Assembly (NCBI RefSeq): GCF_016401385.1
Contig: NZ_JAEACF010000001.1
Span: forward strand, 992,001-1,056,000
Length of the DNA: 64,000 nt
Direction: 5' to 3'
Source of the DNA: Fictibacillus halophilus
GTDB taxonomy: Bacteria; Bacillota; Bacilli; Bacillales; Fictibacillaceae
Part shown: one piece after another, positions 18,694 to 36,426 of the stretch
How the letters are laid out: the number at the start of each line of letters is the position of its first letter
Numbering within the stretch: the first letter of the stretch is position 1
Position numbers and translations under genes: made by a program
The notes under the pieces: generated by a model
What the model was told of the DNA's origin: nothing
The model's database searches: none
The model's input: only the letters and a program-made list of their open reading frames with translations

Positions 18694-18975
18694 TTGAATA
18701 TGATCTATGCAGTTGAAGACGTAGTACTAACTCTTATCCAGATCTACTATTACATGATTATCGGATACATACTATTATCTTGGTTTCCAAATGCTCGTGA
18801 GTCATCCATCGGTCAAGTGATCGCGAGGCTAGTCGAACCATATCTATCTCCTTTTCGAAAGATTATTCCGCCACTTGGCATGATTGATCTTTCTCCGATC
18901 GTAGCTCTAATGGCTCTGCACTTTGCGCGTTTTGGAGTATCGGCGATCGCACAGATGGTAGCTCGTTCACTGTAG
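18694..18975 (+). CDS. ylmG: YggT-family membrane protein YlmG
   Basis: Small membrane protein of 93 aa with two hydrophobic helices (about 8-28 and 65-85) separated by the family motif (SWFPNARESS, LVEPYLSPFRKIIPPLGMIDLSPI). The role is uncertain; homologues are linked to nucleoid or envelope organisation. A TTG start is chosen because CAGGTGA is spaced for it; ATG 18700 is the alternative. Confidence 0.87.
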   Translation: MNMIYAVEDVVLTLIQIYYYMIIGYILLSWFPNARESSIGQVIARLVEPYLSPFRKIIPPLGMIDLSPIVALMALHFARFGVSAIAQMVARSL

Positions 18976-18984
18976 GGGTTTTCT

Positions 18985-19758
18985 ATGAGCATCTATCAGC
19001 ATTATAGACCAGAAGAGCATGAATTTGTGGACCGGGTCTTGCACTGGAAGTCGGAGGTGTTGGAGAGGTATAGTCCAAGGCTGACTGACTTTCTTGATCC
19101 AAGAGAACAAGAGATCGTAAAAACCATCGTTGGAAACGATACAGAAGTTCGCCTCTCTTTGTGGGGAGGCTCTTCTTTTTCTGAGCGAAAAAGAGCATTG
19201 ATCTATCCCGATTATTTCGATGCTCAAAACGAAGATTTTCAATTAGTCTGTTATGACATTCAATATCCTGCTAAATTCTCTACGATCGAACATAGAGATG
19301 TTTTGGGTGCTTTAATGAACATCGGTGTTAAAAGAGGGAAGTATGGTGATATTTTAATTTCAGGAGATCGTGTTCAGTTCATATGTGCAACCGAGATTGC
19401 TGGATTTATCGAATTGAACTTAACGAAAGTCGGAAAGACAGGTATTCAGTTACATACGATTCAAGAAGATGAATTAATTGAAGTAAAGACAGAATATAAC
19501 GAAAAGAGCGGGACTGTGTCTTCCCTGCGGCTCGATGTTGTTGTCGCTGAGGTGTACAACCTATCTCGCGCAAAAGCATCTCCCTTGATTCAACAAGGAC
19601 GGGTTAAGCTCAATCATAAGATCGTCGATCATGTTTCAACTGAAATGATGGAAGGTGATGAGCTTTCAGTAAGAGGATTTGGCAGGAGTAAACTCATTGC
19701 GATTGAGGGAACGACTAAGAAAGAAAAGTGGCGTATTCGTTACGGGCTTTTAAAATAA
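18985..19758 (+). CDS. ylmH: S4-domain RNA-binding protein YlmH
   Basis: RNA-binding protein of 257 aa. The N-terminal two thirds are the YlmH domain, and the C-terminal S4 domain (about 180-245: LRLDVVVAEVYNLSRAKASP, QQGRVKLNHKIV) would bind structured RNA. Homologues are linked to ribosome-associated quality control, which makes rqcH at 38311 a possible functional partner (inference). The ribosome site is weak (GTAGGGG). Confidence 0.9.
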   Translation: MSIYQHYRPEEHEFVDRVLHWKSEVLERYSPRLTDFLDPREQEIVKTIVGNDTEVRLSLWGGSSFSERKRALIYPDYFDAQNEDFQLVCYDIQYPAKFSTIEHRDVLGALMNIGVKRGKYGDILISGDRVQFICATEIAGFIELNLTKVGKTGIQLHTIQEDELIEVKTEYNEKSGTVSSLRLDVVVAEVYNLSRAKASPLIQQGRVKLNHKIVDHVSTEMMEGDELSVRGFGRSKLIAIEGTTKKEKWRIRYGLLK

Positions 19759-19776
19759 TTTGCGTAAGTAGAAGGA

Positions 19777-19798
19777 TTGACAGAAAATTTGTCGAAAT
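19777..19798 (+). promoter_or_regulatory. divIVA promoter region with a Spo0A box
   Basis: TTGACA (19777-19782) is a consensus -35. TTTGTCGAAAT (19788-19798) directly behind it contains the full Spo0A recognition core TGTCGAA, in the -35/-10 spacer. A good -10 is not obvious (TAAAAA near 19803 at a long spacing). Binding there would be expected to repress. Confidence 0.6.
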
Positions 19799-19834
19799 TA
19801 GGTAAAAAATAATGCATCAATGGAGGTGGCCGTT

Positions 19835-20338
19835 GTGCCTTTAACACCACTGGATATTCATAACAAGGAATTCACAAGAGGTTTCAGAGGGTATAGTGAA
19901 GATGAAGTGAATGACTTTTTAGATCAAGTCATCAAAGATTATGAAACAGTGATCCGAGAAAAGAAAGAACTAGAGGAAACGGTAGCGAACCTTGAAGAAA
20001 AGATCTCTTATTTTAAAAACATTGAGGAAACTCTAAATAAGTCGATTCTGATTGCTCAAGAAACAGGAGAAGAAGTAAAACGCACAGCTACGAAAGAAGC
20101 TCGCTTAATTGTAAAAGAAGCGGAAAAAAATGCGGATAGAATCATTAATGAATCGCTATCTAAATCTCGAAAGATCTCAATGGAAATCGATGAATTGAAG
20201 AAACAGTCTTCTGTCTACCGAACACGTTTCAAAATGTTGATCGAAGCTCAACTTGAGATGTTAAAGAACGATGATTGGGATTCTTTGAATGCACCTGATA
20301 ATCTTGAAGGCTATGAACTTCAGGAAGTAAAGTCGTAA
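19835..20338 (+). CDS. divIVA: Cell pole and septum protein DivIVA
   Basis: Coiled-coil protein that recognises negative membrane curvature and places MinJ/MinCD and polar proteins. It has 167 aa from GTG 19835, five bases after TGGAGGTGG; the in-frame ATG at 19820 lies upstream of that site. Seen: the N-terminal lipid-binding domain (PLTPLDIHNKEFTRGFRGY, EDEVNDFLDQV) and a long coiled coil (about 30-140). Confidence 0.96.
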   Translation: MPLTPLDIHNKEFTRGFRGYSEDEVNDFLDQVIKDYETVIREKKELEETVANLEEKISYFKNIEETLNKSILIAQETGEEVKRTATKEARLIVKEAEKNADRIINESLSKSRKISMEIDELKKQSSVYRTRFKMLIEAQLEMLKNDDWDSLNAPDNLEGYELQEVKS

Positions 20339-20387
20339 GCTTGACATTACTTTGAAAAATCGCATATACTTTTCTAAGATTAATATG

Positions 20388-20643
20388 TGACGAAGACGGG
20401 GACAGTAAATTACTTTTATCTATTAAAGCGATCTAGGAAATGGTGTGAGCCTAGTATAGAGAAGTATTCGAAGATCACCCCTGAGTTCCTGAACTGAAAA
20501 AAGGAGTAAGTTCAGGCGCTTCATCCACGCTACGGATGACTAAGCGGGTTTCATGTTATTGCATGAACCTATTAGGGTGGTACCGCGGGATAACCTTCTC
20601 GTCCCTACTGTAAGAATGCAGTAGGGGCGAGAAGGTTTTTTGT
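20388..20643 (+). promoter_or_regulatory. T-box riboswitch (isoleucine) with terminator, upstream of ileS
   Basis: Tests tRNA-Ile charging to control ileS. The T-box sequence AGGGTGGTACCGCGG is at 20574-20588, and its TGGT (20578-20581) can pair with ACCA of uncharged tRNA. The specifier region CGAAGATCACC places ATC (Ile) at 20474-20476. The terminator is a very long stem (AACCTTCTCG..CCCTACTG with CAGTAGGGG..GAGAAGGTT, 20592-20637) ending in TTTTTTG. Confidence 0.95.
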
Positions 20644-20701
20644 TTTAACACGGTACTTTCGGTCATCTGTCACGTTGTATCGTAATGAAGGAGGAAAGAT
20701 G

Positions 20702-23464
20702 ATGAATTATAAAGACACGTTATTAATGCCGAAAACAGAGTTCCCGATGCGAGGAAATCTTCCTCAAAGAGAACCTGTCGTTCAAGACAAATGGAAAGAA
20801 CTAAACATCTATGAAATGGTGTTGGAAAATACGAAAGATTTACCTCCGTTTATTCTGCATGACGGACCACCGTATGCCAATGGGGATATCCATATCGGAC
20901 ACGCAGAGAATAAGATCCTAAAAGATATTATCGTGCGCTTTAAATCTATGACAGGTCACTATGCTCCTTATGTTCCGGGGTGGGATACTCATGGGTTGCC
21001 GATTGAAACAGCACTAACGAAGAGCGGCAAAGTAAAACGCAAAGAACTAACTGTTGCAGAGTTCCGAAAGCTTTGTGAAGAGTATGCATTGAAGCAAGTT
21101 GATCATCAGCGTGAGCAGTTTAAACGTCTAGGTGTTCGTGGTGATTGGGATAACCCATATATCACATTAGATAAGGGGTACGAAGCTCGACAGATCGAAG
21201 TATTTGGCGAAATGGCAAAAAGAGATCTGATCTACAAAGGTCTAAAACCAGTATACTGGTCTCCATCATCTGAATCAGCATTAGCAGAAGCAGAGATCGA
21301 GTATCAGGATAAACGCTCAGCTTCAATCTATGTAGCGTTTGATGTAAAGGATGGAAAAGGTGTTCTTGATGCAGATGAGAAACTTGTAATCTGGACAACG
21401 ACTCCATGGACGATTCCAGCAAACTTAGGCATCTCTGTTCATCCAGAATTAGATTACGTTTCAGTACAAACGGAAAATGGAAAATATGTTGTTGCTGAAG
21501 CCCTATTAGAATCTCTAACGAAAGAATTTGAGTGGGAACAAGCTGAAGTAGTGAAACGCTTTAAAGGTGCTGACATTGAGCATGCCGTAGCCAGTCATCC
21601 TTTATATGACCGTGATTCACTAGTCATGCTTGGCGATCATGTAACAACGGATGCAGGAACTGGCTGTGTTCATACAGCTCCTGGTCACGGTGAAGATGAC
21701 TTTTTAGTAGGTAAGAAATATGGATTAGAAGTATTGTGTCCGGTTGATGATAGAGGTGTTATGACGAAGGAAGCACCTGGGTTTGAAGGTTTGTTCTACG
21801 ATGAAGCGAATAAGCCGATTACAGAACAATTACAAGAAAAAGGTGCTCTTCTAAAGCTTTCATTCATCACTCACTCTTATCCACATGATTGGAGAACGAA
21901 AAAGCCGGTAATCTTCCGTGCAACTGCTCAATGGTTTGCTTCGATCAAAGGTATCCGTGAAGATATGCTTCGTGCGATCGAAGAAGTAAACTGGGTTCCA
22001 ACTTGGGGTGAAACACGTCTACACAACATGATCAAAGATCGTGAAGACTGGTGTATCTCTCGTCAAAGAGCTTGGGGTGTTCCAATCCCAGTCTTTTACG
22101 GCGAAGATGGTGAGGCGATCCTTACAGAAGAAACGATTAGTCACGTTGTAGAATTGTTCAGAGAGCATGGATCAAACATCTGGTTTGAAAGAGAAGCAAA
22201 AGATCTACTTCCGGAAGGATTTACTTCTCCACATAGCCCGAACGGCCGTTTCTCTAAAGAAACGGATATCATGGACGTTTGGTTTGATTCAGGTACATCT
22301 CACTGGGGTGTTCTTGAAGAGAGAGAAAATTTAGTAAGACCTGCAGATCTTTACTTAGAAGGATCTGACCAATATCGTGGATGGTTTAACTCTTCTCTTT
22401 CTACATCTGTAGCAATCACAGGCAAAGCTCCTTACAAAGCAGTCTTAAGCCATGGTTTCGTTCTAGATGGAGAAGGACGTAAGATGAGTAAGTCAATTGG
22501 TAATACACTAGATCCGATCAAGGTGATGAAGCAGTTAGGTGCAGACATCATCCGCTTATGGGTATCTTCTGTTGATTATCAATCAGACGTTCGTGTATCG
22601 GACGACATCTTAAAACAAGTTGCTGAGGTTTACCGTAAGATCAGAAATACACTTCGTTTCTTGTTAGGTAACCTGCATGGTTTTGATCCGAAGCAGCATT
22701 CTGTGAAGTTTGAAGATATGCCTGATCTAGAAAAATACATGATGGTTAAACTGGATAAAGTAGTAGCTAAAGTAAAAAAAGCTTACGAGGAATATCAGTT
22801 TATCACGGTATATAATACGATTCACAACTTCTGTACGATTGAGTTGAGTTCATTCTATCTAGATATGGCAAAAGATACTTTATACATCCAAGCAGAGGAC
22901 GATCATAAACGTCGCAGCATTCAAACTGTGCTTTATCAATCATTAATGGCACTTACAAAGCTTTCTGCTCCTGTTCTTTCTCATACGGCTGATGAAGTAT
23001 GGGAATACATCCCTGGCGTTGATGAAGTGAGTGTTCAATTAACAACGATGCCAGAAGTGAAGAACTACCAAGGTACAGAAAAGCTTGAAAAAGACTGGGA
23101 TGTATTCATGGATGTTCGTGATGAAGTATTAAAAGCACTTGAAGAAGCGAGAAGCAAAAAAACAATTGGTAAGTCACTAACTGCTTCCATCACTCTTTAT
23201 CCGACAGAAGCATTAAAACCATGGTTAGAATCAGTAGAAGATCTGAATAAGCTCTTTATCGTTTCTAAAGCTGAAGTTGGAGGAGTTAAATCAGAAGCTC
23301 CTGAATCTGCAGGAGTGTATGAGCATGTAGCTGTTTCGGTAAGCTCGGCAGAAGGTGAAACATGCGAACGCTGCTGGGTTGTATCTGAAGATGTTGGTAA
23401 GAATGATAGCCATCCTACTCTTTGTGCAAGCTGTGCAGATATCGTTGAGAAGCATTACGCTTAA
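20702..23464 (+). CDS. ileS: Isoleucyl-tRNA synthetase
   Basis: Class Ia synthetase charging tRNA-Ile. It has 920 aa from ATG 20702 (GAAGGAGGAAAG upstream; ATG 20699 would add one residue). Seen: HIGH in [12 protein letters not shown] (about residue 58), the connective-peptide editing domain with [20 protein letters not shown] (about 595-602), the anticodon-binding domain and a C-terminal zinc motif (CERCW ... CASCAD). Length and motifs match the bacterial IleS1 type. It is controlled by the T-box. Confidence 0.98.
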   Translation: MNYKDTLLMPKTEFPMRGNLPQREPVVQDKWKELNIYEMVLENTKDLPPFILHDGPPYANGDIHIGHAENKILKDIIVRFKSMTGHYAPYVPGWDTHGLPIETALTKSGKVKRKELTVAEFRKLCEEYALKQVDHQREQFKRLGVRGDWDNPYITLDKGYEARQIEVFGEMAKRDLIYKGLKPVYWSPSSESALAEAEIEYQDKRSASIYVAFDVKDGKGVLDADEKLVIWTTTPWTIPANLGISVHPELDYVSVQTENGKYVVAEALLESLTKEFEWEQAEVVKRFKGADIEHAVASHPLYDRDSLVMLGDHVTTDAGTGCVHTAPGHGEDDFLVGKKYGLEVLCPVDDRGVMTKEAPGFEGLFYDEANKPITEQLQEKGALLKLSFITHSYPHDWRTKKPVIFRATAQWFASIKGIREDMLRAIEEVNWVPTWGETRLHNMIKDREDWCISRQRAWGVPIPVFYGEDGEAILTEETISHVVELFREHGSNIWFEREAKDLLPEGFTSPHSPNGRFSKETDIMDVWFDSGTSHWGVLEERENLVRPADLYLEGSDQYRGWFNSSLSTSVAITGKAPYKAVLSHGFVLDGEGRKMSKSIGNTLDPIKVMKQLGADIIRLWVSSVDYQSDVRVSDDILKQVAEVYRKIRNTLRFLLGNLHGFDPKQHSVKFEDMPDLEKYMMVKLDKVVAKVKKAYEEYQFITVYNTIHNFCTIELSSFYLDMAKDTLYIQAEDDHKRRSIQTVLYQSLMALTKLSAPVLSHTADEVWEYIPGVDEVSVQLTTMPEVKNYQGTEKLEKDWDVFMDVRDEVLKALEEARSKKTIGKSLTASITLYPTEALKPWLESVEDLNKLFIVSKAEVGGVKSEAPESAGVYEHVAVSVSSAEGETCERCWVVSEDVGKNDSHPTLCASCADIVEKHYA

Positions 23465-23490
23465 CAATTTAAGACTGTTTTCTAAACGAA

Positions 23491-23644
23491 TGTTGCTATA
23501 GATGTTCTCACTTTCGTTTTCTTCATTGAAGTTGATTGGAGTGCATGAGACCCTTAAGGGCGGAAAGCGGCAAGGGGCTCACCGGTCGCCCCGCGGAAAG
23601 CGAAGCAACCTGGAACGGAGATCAACTACTTACAAGAGCAACAA
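23491..23644. repeat. Palindromic intergenic repeat, copy C (short form)
   Basis: Outer arms are TGTTGCTAT (23491) and AGCAACAA (23637-23644); inner arms are GTTGATT (23531-23537) and GATCAAC (23620-23626). It shares TTGGAGTGCA, GGGGCTCACCG and CCCCGCGGAAAGCGA with copies A and D, but its centre is the shortest of the family. It lies in the ileS-lspA gap, where B. subtilis carries ylyA. Confidence 0.8.
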
Positions 23645-23671
23645 GGTTTACTCAAACAGTTAATATTAAGT

Positions 23672-23701
23672 AAATCCCGCATTTTGCGGGATTTTTTACT
23701 T
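23672..23701 (+). terminator. Intrinsic terminator between ileS and lspA
   Basis: AAATCCCGCA and TGCGGGATTT form a stem with a TTT loop, followed by TTTTAC. It probably ends the ileS transcript after repeat C. Confidence 0.85.
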
Positions 23702-23739
23702 GTTCCGGTGTACATCATTGATAACAGACACAAATTAAA

Positions 23740-23769
23740 TTGTAGAACGTCCGATGGCTGTGCTACAAT
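23740..23769 (+). promoter_or_regulatory. Sigma-A-type promoter for lspA-rluD
   Basis: TTGTAG (23740-23745), 18-bp spacer, TACAAT (23764-23769) with an extended TGC in front. Sited 38 bp before the lspA start. Confidence 0.6.
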
Positions 23770-23806
23770 TCATAAAGACATTAATTTCTGTATCGGAGGA
23801 GTTCTA

Positions 23807-24277
23807 TTGTTTTATTATCTTGTAGCTTTGTTAATCTTGGTAATCGATCAGGTAACAAAGTGGCTAATCGTAAAGAATATGGAATTAGGGCAATCTATTC
23901 CTGTTATTGATCAAGTATTCTACATAACCTCTCACCGAAACAGGGGAGCCGCTTTTGGAATTCTCCAAGATCAGCGATACTTTTTTATTATTATTACCGT
24001 AATAGTTGTAGGTGCAGTGATTTATTATCTACAAAAACATGCTCATGATACACTGCTTAAAACAGCGCTTGCTCTAGTCTTAGGGGGGGCTATTGGTAAT
24101 TTTATCGATCGTTTGCTTCGCGGAGAAGTTGTTGATTTTCTGAATGTTTACATCGGCAGCTATGACTTCCCGATTTTTAATGTAGCCGACAGTGCACTTG
24201 TAGTCGGTGTTGGTTTGATTTTTATTCAAAGTTTTATGGAAAGCAAAAAGAAGGAGCCAGAAAATGAACAAATTTGA
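23807..24277 (+). CDS. lspA: Lipoprotein signal peptidase LspA
   Basis: Membrane aspartyl protease that removes signal peptides from prolipoproteins. It has 156 aa from TTG 23807, preceded by GGAGGAG at correct spacing; an open frame extends 41 codons upstream, but those residues are not LspA-like. Four transmembrane helices are visible. The family blocks [33 protein letters not shown] and [11 protein letters not shown] contain the two catalytic aspartates (in NFIDR and VADS). It overlaps rluD by 14 bases. Confidence 0.95.
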   Translation: MFYYLVALLILVIDQVTKWLIVKNMELGQSIPVIDQVFYITSHRNRGAAFGILQDQRYFFIIITVIVVGAVIYYLQKHAHDTLLKTALALVLGGAIGNFIDRLLRGEVVDFLNVYIGSYDFPIFNVADSALVVGVGLIFIQSFMESKKKEPENEQI

Positions 24278-25178
24278 ATATACGGTAACTCCTGAACAAG
24301 CAGGAAACCGTATTGATAAAGTTTTGTCTGATGTCCAAGATGATTGGTCACGATCTCAGATTCAAAACTGGATAAAAGATAAGATTGTGTTGTTAGAAGG
24401 AAAACCCGTAAAGTCTAATTATAAATGTGCAACTGGTGATGCGATAGAGATTGATATTCCAGAACCAGAAGTACTAGATGTTGTTCCAGAAGAGATGAAT
24501 CTGGATATCGTCTTTGAAGATTCTGATGTACTCGTTGTAAATAAGCCTCGTGGGATGGTCGTACACCCCGCACCTGGCCATTACAGTGGAACACTTGTCA
24601 ACGGACTAATGGCACACTGTAAAGACCTATCTGGAATCAATGGTGTACTTCGTCCAGGGATCGTCCACCGTATTGATAAAGATACATCTGGTTTATTGAT
24701 GGTCGCAAAGAACGATAAGGCTCATGAATCACTTGTTAATCAGCTTAAGGCAAAAACAACAACACGTGTCTATAAAGCCATCGTTCATGGAGTGATGCCA
24801 CATGACCAAGGAACGATTGATGCTCCGATCGGAAGAGACAAAAGTGATCGTCAAAAAATGACGGTAACAGATGAAAACAGCCGAGATGCTGTAACACACT
24901 TTAATGTGATCAAACGTTTTACAAATTACACGTTTGTCGAGTGTCAGCTAGAAACGGGGCGTACACACCAAATTCGTGTTCATATGAAATATATCGGATT
25001 TCCGTTAGCTGGAGATCCAAAGTATGGTCCTTCTAAGACTTTGCAAATCGAAGGTCAAGCGCTTCATGCACAAACGCTAGGTTTTGATCACCCAACAACA
25101 GGTGAATATATGGAGTTTGAGCGAGAAATACCAGCTGATATGGTTGAACTATTAGATCTATTAGAGAAAAGAAGTTGA
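24264..25178 (+). CDS. rluD: RluD-family 23S rRNA pseudouridine synthase
   Basis: RluA/RluD-family pseudouridine synthase (YlyB in B. subtilis), likely acting on large-subunit rRNA. It has 304 aa: an N-terminal S4 domain (about 12-75) and a catalytic domain with the active aspartate in [11 protein letters not shown] (about 133-143). [13 protein letters not shown] is also present. The exact target positions are inferred from the family. The pyr promoter overlaps its stop codon. Confidence 0.92.
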   Translation: MNKFEYTVTPEQAGNRIDKVLSDVQDDWSRSQIQNWIKDKIVLLEGKPVKSNYKCATGDAIEIDIPEPEVLDVVPEEMNLDIVFEDSDVLVVNKPRGMVVHPAPGHYSGTLVNGLMAHCKDLSGINGVLRPGIVHRIDKDTSGLLMVAKNDKAHESLVNQLKAKTTTRVYKAIVHGVMPHDQGTIDAPIGRDKSDRQKMTVTDENSRDAVTHFNVIKRFTNYTFVECQLETGRTHQIRVHMKYIGFPLAGDPKYGPSKTLQIEGQALHAQTLGFDHPTTGEYMEFEREIPADMVELLDLLEKRS

Positions 25179-25203
25179 CAAACGTCTAAGGGTTTGTCAT
25201 AAT
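25175..25203 (+). promoter_or_regulatory. Sigma-A promoter of the pyr operon
   Basis: TTGACA (25175-25180), 17-bp spacer, CATAAT (25198-25203). The -35 overlaps the rluD stop codon, and transcription runs into the first PyrR attenuator. Confidence 0.8.
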
Positions 25204-25324
25204 CAATGTAACTTAAATAGTCCTTTAACTTTAGTCCCGTGAGGCTGAGAAGGAAACGTTATTTATGAGAATTCTTTTAGGGTTTCTCTATCCTCTCGTC
25301 GTGCGTGACGGGAGGATTTTTTTT
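25204..25324 (+). promoter_or_regulatory. PyrR attenuator 1 (pyrR leader)
   Basis: Contains the PyrR-binding loop AGTCCCGTGAGGCT (25233-25246) followed by GAGAAGG, and a terminator stem ATCCTCTCGTC/GACGGGAGGAT (25290-25316) with a run of eight T. UMP-bound PyrR stabilises the binding loop, blocks the antiterminator and causes termination. Confidence 0.92.
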
Positions 25325-25333
25325 GGGGAATAA

Positions 25334-25906
<573 letters not shown>

Positions 25907-25909
25907 GTC

Positions 25910-26021
25910 CCTTTAAATTCAGTCCAGAGAGGCTGGCAAGGGAGGTATTGATCAAGTGGCACGATACGTGTACACTTGTGCCTCCGCGGCCTCTTTTGCA
26001 AAAAGCAGAAGAGGTTTTTTT
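25910..26021 (+). promoter_or_regulatory. PyrR attenuator 2 (pyrR-pyrP)
   Basis: PyrR-binding loop AGTCCAGAGAGGCT (25921-25934) followed by GGCAAGG, then terminator stem CCTCTTTTGC/GCAGAAGAGG (25990-26014) with seven T. Confidence 0.92.
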
Positions 26022-26088
26022 ATTGCAAAGAGCTGAAAACTCTATATCCTTTGCAAAAATAAGTGTTACCAATCAGGAGGTCAATAAT

Positions 26089-29720
<3,632 letters not shown>

Positions 29721-29724
<4 letters not shown>

Positions 29725-30818
29725 AACGCTACTTAATTTTAGAAGATGGAACGATTTTTAACGGATTAGCTTTTGGTTCACAACGCGAATCTAGTGGAGA
29801 GGTAGTATTCACAACGAGTATGACAGGATATCAAGAAGTGATGACGGATCCCTCATACTGTGATCAAATTATCTGCTTTACGTATCCACTAGTGGGGAAC
29901 TACGGAATCAATCGTTCAGACTACGAATCGATCCGTCCTGCAACGAGCGGAATCATTGTGAATGAGCATGCTGAGTTTCCAAACCATCATGAGGGCATGC
30001 AATCCCTAAGCAGCTGGCTGACAGCCAAAGATATTCCTGGATTATATGGTATTGACACACGTAAACTTACAAGAAAAATCCGACAGCACGGAACGCTAAA
30101 AGGTAGAATGACAAATTCTATAGAAAATGCTGAAGAAGTGATAAAGAACTTGAATGCAGAAGAGAGAATAACGAATCAAGTAACAAAAGTATCAACAAAA
30201 ACACCCTATCACTTACCAAACAGCGGTTACCGAGTAGTAGTCGTAGATTTTGGAGTGAAAAGTGGAATGTTACGAGAGTTATCTAGAAGATTATGTGATG
30301 TGATCGTTGTTCCGCACAACACATCTGCAGCGGATATCATTCGTCTTCAGCCTGATGGTGTGCTCTTGAGTAACGGACCTGGAGATCCAAAAGACGTCCA
30401 CTCAGGAATAACGATGATTCAAGAGCTTTTAAAAAATAACATCCCGATCTTAGGGATCTGTTTAGGGCATCAGCTATTAGCGCTTGCATGCGGTGCTGAT
30501 ACTGAAAAGCTAAAGTTCGGACACCGAGGTTCTAACCATCCTGTAAAAGATCTTGAGACAGGTAAAATTGCGCTCACCTCACAAAACCATGGTTATGCAG
30601 TAACAGAAGAGTCTCTAAGAAATTCAGAGTTAGTTCTAACACACCAAGCGGTAAACGATGGAACGGTTGAAGGGTTAAAACATAATATGAAGCCAGCGTT
30701 TTCTATTCAGTATCATCCAGAAGCATCGCCAGGACCACAAGATTCAAATCCGATCTTTGATGATTTCATGAACATGATTAAAACAACTAAGAAAGAAGGT
30801 TTGATGCAATATGCCTAA
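29721..30818 (+). CDS. pyrAA: Carbamoyl-phosphate synthase small (glutaminase) subunit, pyrimidine-specific
   Basis: Class I glutamine amidotransferase that supplies ammonia to PyrAB. It has 365 aa from ATG 29721 (CGAGAGGAGAG upstream); the frame stays open further upstream inside pyrC. The nucleophile is the Cys of [13 protein letters not shown] (about 247), with the His/Glu pair in [10 protein letters not shown]. The CarA N-terminal domain (residues 1-150) is intact. Confidence 0.97.
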
Positions 30819-33800
30819 ACGACATGACATCCGAAAAATTCTAGTGATTGGTTCCGGACCAATCGTGATTGGACAAGCTGCAGAATTTGATTATGCGGGT
30901 ACACAAGCTTGCCAAGCCTTAAAAGAAGAAGGATATGAAGTTGTTCTAGTTAACTCTAATCCTGCAACGATCATGACTGATCCTAATATGGCGGATAAAG
31001 TTTACATCGAACCTCTAAATCTTGAGTTTGTTTCTCGAATCATCCGTCAAGAACGACCAGATGGACTACTTGCCACACTTGGCGGACAAACTGGTCTTAA
31101 CCTAGCAGTAGAGCTTTTTAATTCAGGCGTTCTCGAGGAATACAACGTAGAACTATTAGGAACAAAGCTTCCTTCTATCCAACAAGCGGAAGACCGTGAC
31201 TTGTTCAGAGAATTAATGAGAGAGTTGAACGAGCCAGTTCCTGAGAGTGCAATCGTTCATAACATGGAAGAAGCAAGAGAGTTCGTTGCCGAGAATGGCT
31301 ATCCGGTAATCATCCGTCCTGCGTTTACACTTGGTGGGACAGGTGGCGGAATCGTAACAAATGAAGAAGAGTTCTTGGAGATTACGCCATCCGGATTGCA
31401 TGCAAGTCCTGTAGGACAAGTATTAATCGAAAAAAGTATCGCAGGATTCAAAGAGATCGAATATGAAGTGATGCGTGATAAAAACGATACGGCAATCGTT
31501 GTGTGTAATATGGAAAACATTGACCCAGTAGGAATTCATACCGGTGACTCGATTGTGGTAGCACCAAGTCAAACATTGACGGATAGAGACTATCAACTTT
31601 TACGAAACGCATCATTAAGAATTATTAGAGCGTTAAAAATTGAGGGAGGCTGTAACGTACAGCTCGCTCTAGACCCAGAAAGCTCACAATATTATGTGAT
31701 CGAAGTAAATCCGCGTGTAAGCCGCTCGTCCGCTTTAGCTTCTAAAGCGACAGGTTATCCGATCGCGAAGTTAGCAGCAAAGATCGCAGTAGGCTACACA
31801 CTAGATGAGATTAAAAACCCAGTGACGGGAACTACTTATGCATGTTTCGAGCCGGCACTTGATTATATCGTTTCAAAGATTCCAAGATGGCCGTTTGATA
31901 AGTTCGAAGGAGCGAACCGTAAGCTTGGAACACAGATGAAAGCGACAGGGGAAGTTATGGCGATCGGACGAAACTTTGAAGAGTCCCTTTTAAAAGCGGT
32001 ACGATCTCTTGAGATTTCCGCATTCCACCTTGATGTTAAAGAGAAAAACTTAACAGAATCTGAAGTACAAGAAAAAATCTTGAGAGCAGATGATGAAAGG
32101 CTGTTCTATATTGCTGAAGCACTAAGAATGGGGATTACTGTAGTACAGATACATGAATGGACAAAAATTGATTATTTCTTCTTAGAAAAGCTGCATGGCA
32201 TCATTTTATTAGAGAAACGAGTAAAAGAACGTAAGAAAGATGCAGTCATTTTAAAGAAAGCAAAAGAAAAAGGATTTAGCGATCGTTGGATTGCAGAAGC
32301 TTGGGAAATGGACGAGTATGATCTGTATCAGTTCCGATTGAACGAGAGAATCAAGCCGGTCTTCAAGATGGTTGACACGTGTGCGGCAGAGTTTGAATCC
32401 GCTACACCTTATTATTACGGCACTTATGCAGAAGAAGATGAGTCAATCATCACTGACAAAAAGAGTGTAGTCGTTCTAGGGTCTGGTCCGATCAGAATCG
32501 GACAAGGTATTGAGTTTGATTATGCGACCGTTCATACGGTATGGGCGATCCAAGAAGCAGGTTATGAAGCAATCATCATCAATAACAATCCAGAAACAGT
32601 TTCAACTGACTTTAGCATGTCTGACAAGCTCTATTTCGAACCGCTAACTGTAGAAGATGTTATGCATGTAATCGATCATGAGAAGCCAGAAGGCGTTATC
32701 GTACAATTCGGTGGTCAAACAGCGATCAACCTCTCAGAAGAGCTTGAAAGAAGAGGAATTAAAATTCTCGGAACATCTTTAGACAGCATGGACCTAGCTG
32801 AAGATAGAGAGCGATTTGAACAAGTAATGAAACAACTAGAGATTCCGCAACCGGCTGGAAAAACAGCATTTTCCGTTAATGATGCCGTTACTATCGCGAA
32901 TTCAATCGGATATCCTGTTCTCGTTCGTCCGTCATACGTGCTTGGTGGTAGAGCAATGGAGATCGTGTACCAAGAAAGCGAGCTTCTTCAGTATATGGAA
33001 AACGCAGCTAAAGTAAATCCCGATCATCCGGTACTAGTCGATAGATATTTGGAAGGAAAAGAGATTGAAGTAGATGCGATCTCAGACGGACAAGATGTTT
33101 TCATTCCAGGAATGATGGAGCATATAGAGCGTGCAGGTGTTCACTCTGGAGATTCAATCGCCGTTTATCCTCCTCAAACGCTGCCTGAAGAGATCAAACA
33201 GAAAATCATTGACAGAACGATTTCAATCGCAAAAGGTTTGAAAATCATCGGACTTTTGAACATCCAGTTCGTTTGGCATAAGAATGAAGTGTATGTACTT
33301 GAAGTGAATCCGCGCTCAAGCCGTACAGTGCCATTTTTAAGTAAGATAACGGGTGTACCGATGGCTAACGTCGCTACAAAAGTCATTTTAGGTGAGAATC
33401 TAGTTAGTCAAGGATACGAAACAGGCTATCAGAAGGAAGCAGATGAAGTTTCCGTTAAGGTTCCTGTGTTCTCGTTCGCTAAACTACGTCGTGTGGATAC
33501 GTATTTAGGACCTGAGATGAAATCTACAGGTGAAGTCATGGGAAGAGATAAGAATCTTCAAAAAGCACTATACAAAGGCTTGATCGCATCTGGTATGAAA
33601 ATTCCAACGCACGGAACTGTACTCTTTACGGTAGCAGATAAAGACAAAGAAGAAGCGCTTGAGATGGTGAAGAGATTTTATGAGATCGGTTATACAATTA
33701 TGGCAACTGAAGGAACCGCGAACATCATTGAACAAGAAGGTATCCCAGTAGACGTTGTTGGCAAGATCGGATCTGAAGGAAGAAATCTACTTGATGTTAT

Positions 33801-34013
33801 TCGTAAAGACGAAGCGCAATTTGTAGTGAACACGTTAACAAAAGGGAAGATTCCGGCGAGAGACGGATTCCGCATTCGAAGAGAATGCGCAGAGAACGGA
33901 GTGGTATGTTTGACAAACTTAGATACGTCAGTCGCTCTATTAGAAGTGCTTGAGTCTATCTCGTTTTCAGCACACGCACTCTCAGCATTCACAAAAAAAG
34001 ACAAGGTGCTCGT

Positions 34014-34017
<4 letters not shown>
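30811..34017 (+). CDS. pyrAB: Carbamoyl-phosphate synthase large subunit, pyrimidine-specific
   Basis: Synthesises carbamoyl phosphate from bicarbonate, ammonia and two ATP. It has 1068 aa with two homologous ATP-grasp halves (each starting with VIGSGPI- or VLGSGPI-type sequences near residues 12 and 557) and a C-terminal allosteric MGS-like domain (about 930-1068) where UMP and PRPP act in this family. It overlaps pyrAA by 8 bases and pyrK by 4. Confidence 0.97.

Positions 34018-36426
<2,409 letters not shown>

Noticed and set aside
20339..20387. Intrinsic terminator after divIVA
   Set aside because: No convincing hairpin before the T-box leader begins.
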